From Spirochaetaceae bacterium (GTDB lineage Bacteria; Spirochaetota; Spirochaetia; Treponematales; Treponemataceae): DNA of 49,263 nucleotides. Under the pieces are notes generated by a model. It searched no databases and was not told the origin of the DNA. It worked only from the letters and a program-made list of their open reading frames with translations. The stretch is from positions 1 to 49,263 of the forward strand of contig JAGBFB010000002.1 of the NCBI GenBank assembly GCA_017936665.1. Reading direction: 5' to 3'. A program made the translations under genes and the position numbers. This document shows, in pieces, positions 40,172 through 48,800 of this stretch. Positions within the stretch are counted from its first letter, which is position 1; every line of letters starts with the position of its first letter.

Positions 40172-41404
40172 TTAATCTTCAAGTTCAATTTCTTTTACTT
40201 GTGATTTTTTTTCTTCTGCAGATGGTTTCCAATTTCTACGTGCTAGAGCAATGAATGCACCTGCAATATAAATTGTTGAATAAACACCTGATAACATACC
40301 TACAATCAAAGCGAGAGCAAAGTTTTTCATACTTCCTGTTGTAAAAACAAACAATGAAACTGTTGCTAACATTGTAGTTACAGTTGTAATAATTGTACGA
40401 CTTAACATTTCTGATTGTGAAATATCAAGAAGTTCTTTTATATTTTTAACTTTCAATAATTTGATATTTTCACGAACACGGTCAAGAACAACAACTGTAT
40501 CGTTGATTGAGTAACCGATGATTGTCAAAATAGCAGCAACTGTAAGTGAATCAAATTCCATTTGAGTCCATGCAATAAAAGTTACCATGATTAAAGCATC
40601 ATGAATAATTGCTAAAATTGCACCTAAAGCAAAATCCCATTTAAATCGGATTGTTGCGTAAACCCAAATCAAAGCAAGTGTAAGAATTACAAGGATTGCA
40701 GATGATGTAACCAAAGAACTAGAAAATTGTGCAGCAATAAAGTCAGTTTTTACAACTACATAATTATTTGCACCAAAATTTTCTGCTAAAATTTCAGAAA
40801 TTTGATTTTGAATTTTTTCACTAATTGCAGGATCTGTACCATCATCACCTACACGAATTTGGAAATTATCATCAACATCATTTCCAATTTTCTTTACTTG
40901 TGAATCAGGAATAACAGAGAAAATTTCACGCATATCTTCTACAGAAGCGGAAACAACACTTTTATCTACAAGATGTAAGTAAAGAGGTTCTGTTGATAAA
41001 GATGAAGTTTTTTCTGAATTTAATAAAACACCATTAGATGCTTTTGTTCCATCTGAAAGAAGTTTTGAAGTTACTTCTGGAACAGTGTTAAATCCATTTG
41101 CTAAATCTGCAACTGTTGGATAATCAACAAATGAGAAAGAATAAGTTGAGTTATCTGCACCTACACCACTAACAACCAAACTCACAGCCTGTGAAGAAAT
41201 TTGAACAGCAACGTTTGCAGAACCAGAATATGTTAGTTCAATTTCTGCTGGAGCAATTTTGATTTCTTCTACAAGACCAGGTCTAAAATCGATACCAAAG
41301 TTAAAACCTTTTGTAGCAATAGCAAAAATTCCACTTGCAATTACAAGAACTGAAAGAATTGAACAAAAAATAAAGGCCTTACTAAATCGTATAATTTTTT
41401 TCAT
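40172..41404 (-). CDS. secF: Protein translocase subunit SecF
   Basis: Proton-driven subunit that assists SecYEG. TM1 (about 12-32) is followed by GFNFGIDFRPG (the DFRPG motif of the family). The C-terminal half has the conserved TM2-TM6 block with GYSINDTVVVLDRVREN. The length is 410, about 100 residues more than the usual 300-320. The extra sequence lies between the DFRPG motif and TM2, enlarging the periplasmic domain. It shares the base at 41404 with secD, so translation is coupled. Confidence 0.95.
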   Translation of the reverse strand: MKKIIRFSKAFIFCSILSVLVIASGIFAIATKGFNFGIDFRPGLVEEIKIAPAEIELTYSGSANVAVQISSQAVSLVVSGVGADNSTYSFSFVDYPTVADLANGFNTVPEVTSKLLSDGTKASNGVLLNSEKTSSLSTEPLYLHLVDKSVVSASVEDMREIFSVIPDSQVKKIGNDVDDNFQIRVGDDGTDPAISEKIQNQISEILAENFGANNYVVVKTDFIAAQFSSSLVTSSAILVILTLALIWVYATIRFKWDFALGAILAIIHDALIMVTFIAWTQMEFDSLTVAAILTIIGYSINDTVVVLDRVRENIKLLKVKNIKELLDISQSEMLSRTIITTVTTMLATVSLFVFTTGSMKNFALALIVGMLSGVYSTIYIAGAFIALARRNWKPSAEEKKSQVKEIELED

Positions 41405-43146
41405 TATTTAATCCTCCAGCCAATACTAATTTTTTCTTTCTTAAGAGCTTCTGTTCCAAAGTCAAAAATTAAACGTGAAACAAACAATGCTGTAAATACA
41501 GATGAAACTACACCAATTGCAAGACTGACTGCAAATCCTTGAATAGAACCTGACCCCAAGAAAGAAAGGAAGATTGCAGCAATAAATGTTGTGATATTTC
41601 CGTCCATAACAGCCCAGAAAGCATGGTCAAAACCAGCAGCAACACTTGCAGCTCTACCTTTTCCAAGTTTTAATTCGTCACGGATACGTTCAAAAACAAC
41701 AACGTTTGCATCAACTGCCATACCAATTGTAAGAATCATACCAGCAATACTTGATAATGACAAAGTCAAGTTGAAAGCAGAAAGAACACTAAACATGATG
41801 TACAAGTTTAAGATTTGTGCAACAACAGCGTTAATACCAGCACCTCTATACCAAAGAAGCATAAAGAGCATAACAGCAACCAAACCAAAAACTATAGCAG
41901 ACAAACCTTGTTTAATTGCTTGTTCACCCATAGAAGCACCAATAACCTGTTGACTTTCTACAGTTAAAGGAACAGACAACCAAGCTGTTTGTAATACTTT
42001 CTTTAAATTTTGAGCTTCTTCAAGACCAAAACCATCGATTGCAACTCTTCCGCCAGTAATAGGACCTTGAATTGTTGCATAAGATTTAACTTTGTTATCA
42101 GAAATGATAGCAAGTTGTTCTTTTTGATGAGCAGTAGTAAAATCAGCAAAAATTTCAGCACCTTCACCATCAAGAACAAAATTTACTTGAGGTTTTCCTG
42201 TATAATCGCTTCCGATTTCAGCAGATTTTATATGACGACCTTCAAGAGCAACTTCTTTTTTTACAACAAGATATCCAACTCTTTCGTCAAGTCCATATTC
42301 ATCTTTTGAATAAAGACCTAAAACTTCGCAATCTTCAGGAATGATAGAAGGATCTAACAATTCGCCATTTGCAGCAAAAGTTCTAGCAGGATTCATTGCA
42401 TAATATTGAAGGAATGAATTAGTTACAGCAGTATCAACTAGGCGGAAATTAAGAATTGCACTACCCATGATAATTGAGTTGATACTATCAGCTTCTGCTT
42501 CACCTGGGATTTCGATATAAATTCTATCTTCACCTTGTTGACGAATAACTGGTTCTGAAAGACCAAATCGGTCAATTCGGCTTGTTAAGGTTTCAATAGC
42601 CTGAGCCATTGCTTCTTCTTTGAAAAGTTCAGGATTTGCTACATCTCCCTGTGTTTCAAGAGCAGCATCCAAATCGGCTTTTACGATAACATTCATACCA
42701 CCAGACAAATCCAACCCAAGTTTTACTGAGTTAGTATATCGATTTTTTAATTTAAGAATATCATCTCTATATTTTGTTTCTATAGCAGACATTAATTCTG
42801 CTTCAGTTCCAAAACTCAATAAAACATTACGCAAAGTCATTTCTTTAGGAACTTTTTTTCCAGACTCTTTGTAATTTTTTTTAGCGATTTTTTCCAAATA
42901 TGCAAATTCAGCAGGCAACTGTGCATTTTCATCTACACGAGCAGCATCTTCAATCATTAATACATCTTCTGAAGCTTGAATTCTTGCATAATCCTTGATT
43001 TTTTCTAGTGATCCTAAAGCTAATGCTTGATCTTCTTTTGGTGTCAATCCATACCATGAAATTGATGGCCAAAGGAAAACAAAACATAAAGCGATTACAA
43101 AAAGAATCACAAGAAAACGACTTCGTTTACTCATTTTTTTCTCCAA
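41404..43146 (-). CDS. secD: Protein translocase subunit SecD
   Basis: Partner of SecF, 580 residues. TM1 (about 12-32) is followed by the periplasmic P1 region with KLGLDLSGGMNVIVKAD (the D1 motif) and EIPGEAEADS. The C-terminal membrane block contains AGMILTIGMAVDANVVVFERIRDEL (D5-type motif, with the Asp used in proton transfer). All expected motifs are intact. It is second in yajC-secD-secF and begins 8 bases after yajC. Confidence 0.96.
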   Translation of the reverse strand: MEKKMSKRSRFLVILFVIALCFVFLWPSISWYGLTPKEDQALALGSLEKIKDYARIQASEDVLMIEDAARVDENAQLPAEFAYLEKIAKKNYKESGKKVPKEMTLRNVLLSFGTEAELMSAIETKYRDDILKLKNRYTNSVKLGLDLSGGMNVIVKADLDAALETQGDVANPELFKEEAMAQAIETLTSRIDRFGLSEPVIRQQGEDRIYIEIPGEAEADSINSIIMGSAILNFRLVDTAVTNSFLQYYAMNPARTFAANGELLDPSIIPEDCEVLGLYSKDEYGLDERVGYLVVKKEVALEGRHIKSAEIGSDYTGKPQVNFVLDGEGAEIFADFTTAHQKEQLAIISDNKVKSYATIQGPITGGRVAIDGFGLEEAQNLKKVLQTAWLSVPLTVESQQVIGASMGEQAIKQGLSAIVFGLVAVMLFMLLWYRGAGINAVVAQILNLYIMFSVLSAFNLTLSLSSIAGMILTIGMAVDANVVVFERIRDELKLGKGRAASVAAGFDHAFWAVMDGNITTFIAAIFLSFLGSGSIQGFAVSLAIGVVSSVFTALFVSRLIFDFGTEALKKEKISIGWRIK

Positions 43147-43154
43147 AAAATCCT

Positions 43155-43595
43155 TTATTTATCTTCTGCTGGCGTTTCTATAGAAGTTTCTTCTTTTACT
43201 TCTTCAGCAGGTGTTTCTGTTTTTTCACTTGTTTCAACTGCTTTTTTTTCTTTTTTAGCAGGTTTTTCTTCTACTTTGTCAGCAATTACAGTAGCAATAG
43301 CAGAACGATTAAATTCGATTTTTGCTCCATCTTCAACTTTAACGATGATTGTGTTTTCTTTAGTTGTAGCAACAACTCCGTGAATACCACCGATTGTAAC
43401 AACTTTATCACCTTTTTTGAGAGCAGCAATCATTTTTTCTGTTTCTTTTTGCTTTTTATTCTGTGGACGAATTAAAAAGAAATAAAAAATGATAAAAATT
43501 AAGGCAAAAGGAACAATTGTCATTAACAAAGAACCTTCACCAGCGGCAGGAGTAGATGCTGCCTGTAGAAGCGCATTATACATACGTTTATCCAT
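43155..43595 (-). CDS. yajC: Preprotein translocase subunit YajC
   Basis: 146 residues. A single membrane helix (about 25-43) is followed by FFLIRPQNKKQKE, the diagnostic YajC motif, and the KKGDKVVTIGGIHGVV domain. The C-terminal tail of about 45 residues is rich in Lys, Glu, Pro and Thr and is an unstructured extension of the usual 85-110-residue protein. It is the first gene of the operon. Confidence 0.95.
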   Translation of the reverse strand: MDKRMYNALLQAASTPAAGEGSLLMTIVPFALIFIIFYFFLIRPQNKKQKETEKMIAALKKGDKVVTIGGIHGVVATTKENTIIVKVEDGAKIEFNRSAIATVIADKVEEKPAKKEKKAVETSEKTETPAEEVKEETSIETPAEDK

Positions 43596-43627
43596 CCTTA
43601 TAAAATTTAAATAAATGTCGATTTAAT

Positions 43628-43656
43628 AGAATATCATAATAGAAGATAGTAGTCAA
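43628..43656 (-). promoter_or_regulatory. Promoter of yajC-secD-secF
   Basis: On minus, TTGACT (plus 43651-43656), a 17-base spacer and TATTCT (43628-43633). It lies between the end of the reverse transcriptase gene and yajC. Confidence 0.7.
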
Positions 43657-43669
43657 GGTGAATAAAAAT

Positions 43670-44836
43670 TTATGTTTTTTTTATGATTTTTTTGCAATTT
43701 ACATTTATATCAAAATATTTTTTTATATACTTTTCAAAATACAAAGTTATTTGTTTTTTTCTGAATTTAAATGTTTTATAATGTCCCATAATTCCAAGAT
43801 AGGAATTTACACTTGCTAAACAATTTTGTTTTTCTTCTTCTGATAATTTATGATTATTTGCAAGTTCTGAATAAAATTTTAAAGATTCCACAAAATTATT
43901 TTTTACTCTGTGACTACAAACTGTATAGTTTGGTTTAATAAAAGTACCTAAAAATTCCACGCCATTAAATGCATTTTGCAAATATATTTTTTTTGGATGA
44001 AGATTTACTTGTAATTTTTTCTGTAAAAAAATTCTAGACTGCTTAATTATATATTTTAAAAATTCTTTGTCTTTATGAACAAAAACACAATCATCAACAT
44101 AACGAACATAACATTTTACTTTTAGCGTATGTTTTATAAAATGATCATATTCTGATAAAAAAAAGTTTGCAAAAACTTGACTTGTTAAATTTCCAATCGG
44201 AAGTCCACACCCTTCTTTTGTTGTAAAAAGACTTTTATCTTTTGGAAGAAAATTCCATTCTGAAAAAGGACTTCTTATCATACAATTTTTTGTTGGTTCA
44301 TTAAAAATAATTTCTTTAGATAGATATTTTTCAAAATCATTTGTATCACTTTTATAGTTTTTATCAATAAAGTCAGAAAGTTTTTGCCATAAAAGACTTT
44401 TGGGAATGTTCATAAAAAAGCCTTTTATATCAAGTTTTAAAACATAAGTTTTTGAGTTTCCATTATTTGTTTGACTTTTTAGAAAATGTTCTACTCTTTT
44501 TATTGCAGCGTGAGTTCCTTTACATTTGCGACAAGCGTAACTGTCAAAAATGAAATATTTTTCAAATGTGGAATTAAGTCTGCGAATTAAAATATGATGA
44601 ACAATCCTATCTCTAAAAGGTGCTGCAAAAATTTCTCGACGAACTGGTTTTTCTACCATAAAGCAAGTTGATTTTCCGGGAGTCCAAGTACGATTTTTTA
44701 ATTGATTAAATAATTCAATCAAATTTTGTTCTAAATTAACCTCAAATTCTAAAGCCCCACTCGAATATCTTTTTGTTTTGCGACATTCGTAATATGCTTC
44801 AAAAACTTCTTCTATCGTTATTTCCATATATTTCAT
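43670..44836 (-). CDS. DGR reverse transcriptase
   Basis: 388 residues. It copies the TR RNA into adenine-mutated cDNA. RT motifs are in order: FAAPFRDRIVHHIL (70-84), LDIKGFFMNIP (135-145, first catalytic Asp), GLPIGNLTSQVFANFFLSEY (211-230, with IGNLTSQ typical of DGR rather than retron enzymes), YVRYVDDCVF (243-252, catalytic YVDD) and VEFLGTFI (293-300). There is no maturase or endonuclease domain. The gene starts 54 bases after the TR on the same strand, the classic arrangement. All catalytic residues are intact, so it should be active. Confidence 0.95.
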   Translation of the reverse strand: MKYMEITIEEVFEAYYECRKTKRYSSGALEFEVNLEQNLIELFNQLKNRTWTPGKSTCFMVEKPVRREIFAAPFRDRIVHHILIRRLNSTFEKYFIFDSYACRKCKGTHAAIKRVEHFLKSQTNNGNSKTYVLKLDIKGFFMNIPKSLLWQKLSDFIDKNYKSDTNDFEKYLSKEIIFNEPTKNCMIRSPFSEWNFLPKDKSLFTTKEGCGLPIGNLTSQVFANFFLSEYDHFIKHTLKVKCYVRYVDDCVFVHKDKEFLKYIIKQSRIFLQKKLQVNLHPKKIYLQNAFNGVEFLGTFIKPNYTVCSHRVKNNFVESLKFYSELANNHKLSEEEKQNCLASVNSYLGIMGHYKTFKFRKKQITLYFEKYIKKYFDINVNCKKIIKKT

Positions 44837-44843
44837 AAAAACA

Positions 44844-44868
44844 CCACATAGACTAATTATCTATGTGG
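44844..44868 (-). other. Hairpin between TR and reverse transcriptase start
   Basis: A perfect 9-bp stem (CCACATAGA/TCTATGTGG) with a 7-base loop fills the gap between the TR and the RT ATG. There is no T run, so it is not a terminator. It would be part of the TR RNA and could have a structural role in priming or RT binding (inference). Confidence 0.6.
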
Positions 44869-44890
44869 CAAAAACTGCTTTGTGTAAAAT

Positions 44891-45005
44891 CCTGGAGAAC
44901 TAACACATTGTTATTGTTATTCTTGTTGTTGTTGTTCACATTACCATTGTTGAAATTCAATTTGTATGCGTTATTGTTGTTGGAAGAGTACTGAGAACTG
45001 CTCCA
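44891..45005 (-). repeat. DGR template repeat (TR)
   Basis: Non-coding 115-base copy of the variable repeats. Read on minus from TGGAGC to CTCCAGG it would encode 38 codons, 17 of them AAC or AAT, the hallmark of a DGR template. The first 24 bases and the last 17 are identical to both VRs; the differences in between fall at TR adenines except for one base. It lies between avd and the RT gene. It has no start codon of its own. The shared edge GTTCTCCAGG is the likely initiation (IMH-like) side. Confidence 0.95.
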
Positions 45006-45297
45006 AACATCGCAAAATCTTTTGTTTTATAAAAAGAATTTTTTATAAAAACTATTTCCCCACAAAAAACAATCACTGTCTATTCCCTGATTAAGAGTTT
45101 ATTTTTGATGTAGGAGATTTTGCCGCTTTTACACAAAAGCTTTGCTCGCTTTATATCACCGTAGCAATATAAATTCAGGCAGGCAACTTAATAATTTTAA
45201 TAATACAATTCCGAGTTAAGACATCGTCATTCCGAACTTGTTTCGGAATCTCACCATTATCAATTACTAAATTCCCTATAATTAACGATTTTTGTAA
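45006..45297. other. Non-coding DGR spacer between avd and TR
   Basis: 292 bases without a supported gene. It holds one copy of the palindromic repeat (GTCATTCCGAA/TTCGGAATCT, 45226-45251). Read on minus, the part before the TR is AT-rich and could carry the promoter of the TR RNA, but no convincing hexamer pair is seen. Confidence 0.5.
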
Positions 45298-45639
45298 CTA
45301 TTTTTGTGCGTTACGCCAACCGGTAATTTGCTTTCCAATGTTATCCATAAGCAAGGCAAGTTCTGCTTGTTGCTTAATAGAAATTAATTTTAAATCTTTA
45401 CATAATCGTACTTCTAATTTTACCACCTCAAAATTGTCTAAAAATTGTTCCAAATAAAACACTTTATCTTTGCATTTATTAGCTCTATAAATGCTACGCA
45501 CAAGTAAAATACAATCTCGTTTTAAATCTTGCCCCAAAGTAAATTTGTATTCACGACTAAAATTTGATGTAAGCTCAAATAATCGTAAAGTCATTTTGTA
45601 AACATCTTTAAAAACTGGTAAATCGTAATAAAGTGCCAT
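45298..45639 (-). CDS. avd: DGR accessory variability determinant (bAvd-like four-helix protein)
   Basis: 113 residues, the normal size for Avd. Typical segments are MALYYDLPVFKDVYK, NFSREYKFTLGQDLKRD, VRSIYRAN and a C-terminal helix ending GKQITGW. Avd forms a basic pentameric barrel that binds the RT and TR RNA and is essential for mutagenic retrohoming in the Bordetella phage system. The start is ATG 45639, preceded by CGAGG at 8 bases. A longer in-frame reading to 45813 would run through a palindromic repeat and is rejected. The order target-avd-TR-RT is canonical. Confidence 0.9.
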   Translation of the reverse strand: MALYYDLPVFKDVYKMTLRLFELTSNFSREYKFTLGQDLKRDCILLVRSIYRANKCKDKVFYLEQFLDNFEVVKLEVRLCKDLKLISIKQQAELALLMDNIGKQITGWRNAQK

Positions 45640-45654
45640 AAATAAAACCTCGGG

Positions 45655-45750
45655 CTGTCCAAAAAGTATAAACCGTAGTGTCATCCTGAACATTGTATGT
45701 AGTGTAGATGCCGAAATAAATTCGGCATCTACACTACTTTTTAGACAGAC
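45655..45750. repeat. Palindromic repeat upstream of avd (nested inverted repeats)
   Basis: A perfect 17-bp stem (45699-45715 with 45721-45737) around a 5-base loop contains GATGCCGAA/TTCGGCATC. It is preceded by GTCATCCTGAAC (from 45680). An imperfect outer inverted repeat, CTGTCCAAAAAGTA versus TACTTTTTAGACAG, bounds the unit. It belongs to the same family as the unit at 12846-12920 and looks like a small non-autonomous element. Confidence 0.7.
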
Positions 45751-45753
45751 TGG

Positions 45754-45781
45754 ACAACAAAAGGCAAATGCCTTTTGTTGT
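45754..45781. other. 13-bp palindrome downstream of VR2 (candidate cruciform)
   Basis: Perfect inverted repeat ACAACAAAAGGCA/TGCCTTTTGTTGT with a 2-base centre. Neither strand has a T run after it, so it is not a terminator. It lies 57 bases past the 3' end of VR2 and after the target stop. In the Bordetella phage DGR a hairpin just after VR is needed for target recognition; a similar role here is inference, since the distance is larger. Confidence 0.6.
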
Positions 45782-45821
45782 AAAATAGTTAAATAGTTAA
45801 CATACAATACCACCTACGGTG

Positions 45822-48800
45822 CTATTGTGCGTTAAAAGCCTGGAGAACTAACACATCGTAATTGACACTCTTGTAGTAGCTGCCCACACTACCATAGTAG
45901 AAACTCAACCTGTATGCGCCCTTGTAGCTGGAAGAGTACTGAGAACTGCTCCAATAATAACTTGTTCCTAAAGTAAAGCCACCGGCTGCTGTAAGACCTT
46001 CCTGTATAACTGTTTTATTTCCGTACACTTGATACAACTCTGCTATACTTGGTAAATACCAACCATCTGCATAATCTGTACTTGTAAGTCCTGCTGTTGT
46101 ACCATAAGTATTAGCAAAGTTAAAGGCTGGATAATTTGTTGCTGCATCTACACTTCCTGTTGGATCTATACTACAAATGTATTCCCAGTTATCACTTCCA
46201 TCCATATCACCACTTTCTGTAGTTCCTTGAATTTCTGTAAAGTTTGTATTGTATCCTGTTGTTCCACTTGGTGCCCACTGTAAAGTACTTGATGATTTTT
46301 GTAAGCCTACTCCTATTGCTTGACCTCCATTGTTTTTAACGCCTACTACAACAGCTATAGGTGTCATTGTATTAGAATTAAAATTTTCTTTTGTTACAAA
46401 ACTACCATCTGATAAAACAATGTCGCCAATATTTTCACTTGAAAAACAATTAGCAGAACTTAATACTTTTACGGTGCCTGTGCTACTAGAACTTCCACAT
46501 GTTACTGTAATATAAGATGTTACTACAGTACCAGTGCAAGTTATTGTTGCTGTAACTTCTGTATCACTAACATATTTTACATTTTCAAAACTTGCATCAC
46601 TACAGGTTACAGGATGTCCTTTTAAATTATTACCAGTTATTGTAACAACTAAATCACCTGTATAACCTTCACCAGCTGTTTCTATTTCTACACTTGTAAT
46701 ACTTGGGGTAGTTGTTACTTCATAATTGTTAAATTGTTCACAGTTAAAAGCCTGGAGAACTAACACATCGTTATTGTCATTCTTGCCGTCGCCGTAGTAC
46801 ACATCACCATTGTTGAAATTCAATAAGTATGCGTACTTGTTGCCGGAAGAGTACTGAGAACTGCTCCAATAATAACTTGTGCCAATTGTAAATCCACCTG
46901 CTGCTGTAAGACCTTCCTGTATAACTGTTTTATTTCCGTACACTTGATACAACTCTGCTATACTTGGTAAATACCAACCATTCTTATAATCTGTACCTGT
47001 AAGTCCTGCTGTTATTCCATAAGTATTAGCAAAGTTAAAGGCTGGATAATTTGTTGCAGGATATACTGTACCTTCTGTATCAACTTTACAAATTTCAGCC
47101 CAGTTATCACTTCCATCCATATCACCACTTGTTGCAGTTCCTTGAATTTCTGTAAAGTTTCTATTGTATCCTGTTGTTCCACTTGGTGCCCACTGTAAAG
47201 TACTTGATGATTTTTGTAAGCCTACGGCTTTTCCTGTTATACCACCATAAGTAGTAGATGCAATAACTCCAAATGCTTTAGAAATTTGCTCATCAGGAAC
47301 ACCGTATTGTACATCTTCTGCTTTCATTTTTGTTCCGTCGGTAAATAGAATATCACCTACAGAAAAACATTTATTTGATTCTACAACATTGTATGAGGCA
47401 CAACCACTTGCTGTGCCACAATTTATTGTTACTAGATGACTACCTACAGAATTATTAATTTTTAATTTTGCTGTAGCTTCTGTGTTACTTACATAGTTTA
47501 CATTAAAAATATTAGAATCTTGGCTTGTAATGTCATAAGCTAGCAAGTTTTCGCCAGTAATTCTTACAGAAATTGTTCCTGTGTAAGTCTCACCTATTGT
47601 TGAGGTTTCTAGTTCTACATTTGCAATTTGTGCATCGGAATATTCATAACATTTAAATTCATTACTGAATTTATGGAATGCCCAAACATAGTTAGAATTT
47701 GTTCCTCTATCAACGTTTTCGATTTTTCCAGTATAATAATCTAATTTATATGCCGTTTGCCCAGGTGCAGTTGGTACAGATGAACTCCAAAATCCTCTAC
47801 ATGTGTACTCACCAAGAGTATCATCGTAGGTATATGGCAAAGTAATTTCAAGATTTGCTAAAGAAGATTTTATTGTGCTTATATTTTTATGCATCTGATA
47901 CAATTCACTAATAGCTGGAAGATACCAACCATCTGCAAAATCTGTTCCAGTTAAATCTGCATAACTTGCATAAATATTTGTAAGATAAAAGGCTGGATAC
48001 ATTGATGCAACCTGTGAACCTTTTGCAGTTGCATCATCAACACTACAAATATATTCCCAGTTATCACTTCCGTCTAAGTCGCCTGTAAATGTATAACCAT
48101 AGCTGGAAGAACCACTTATTCCTGTTGTAATTTCTGCCAAATATGTATCAATACCAATAGGAGAAGCAGTCCATTTTGATTCATTTGTAGAAAATTGTGT
48201 TCCTAAAATCAATGGAATGTTAGAATCTGTTATTAAAACTATACCAAAGATTTTTGCTCGCTCTTCTTGTGTTAATTCAGAAAAATATTCTTTTCGTACA
48301 TAAGTCTTATCAGTTAAAACATAATCTCCTGTTCTTAATCCTTCTGGAACTACAATTTCATCGTTTTTTGCAATTATTGTTGTATTTGTTGCTTCACTTA
48401 AATTTCCTGTAGTATCTTTTGTTTTTACAGAAATACTATATTCACTATCATCGGCTGCAATTCCTTGAATCACTGCAGAAGAATATGATTTATCAAAAGT
48501 AAGTGTAGTTTTTTCAGATGAGCTAGTTTTACCGTAGTCAATCACTGTTCCTGCAAAATCTGTATCTTGTGGATTTGTCCAAGAAACTGTAATTTGAAGT
48601 TGCTCGGCTGAATATACAGCAGTAAGATTTGTTACTTGTGCTGGTGGAGTTGTATCTGTATTTTCTGGCTGAGTATTTTCGCCACCTGATGAGCCGCCAC
48701 CTGAAGGATCATCATTTTCGCCAGAACCATTAGCCGTAATAGAAACAGCTCTACTTGTTCCTGTTGAATAATTAAGGCTATTATCATAGGTTTTTACAGT

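Noticed and set aside
43670-44836. Group II intron or retron reverse transcriptase
   Set aside because: No maturase or HNH domain, no intron boundaries and no msr/msd; motifs and the adjacent TR and Avd identify a DGR enzyme.
44896-44990. The GTT-rich stretch as a simple microsatellite or CRISPR-like repeat
   Set aside because: It is the Asn-codon core of the template repeat and aligns over 115 bases with the target gene.
45754-45781. Palindrome as a transcription terminator of the target gene
   Set aside because: No T run on either strand.
45640-45813. Longer Avd reading frame starting at 45813
   Set aside because: The extra 58 residues are translated through a palindromic repeat and a cruciform-like palindrome; the family N-terminus MALYYDLPVF and a ribosome-binding site fit the start at 45639.
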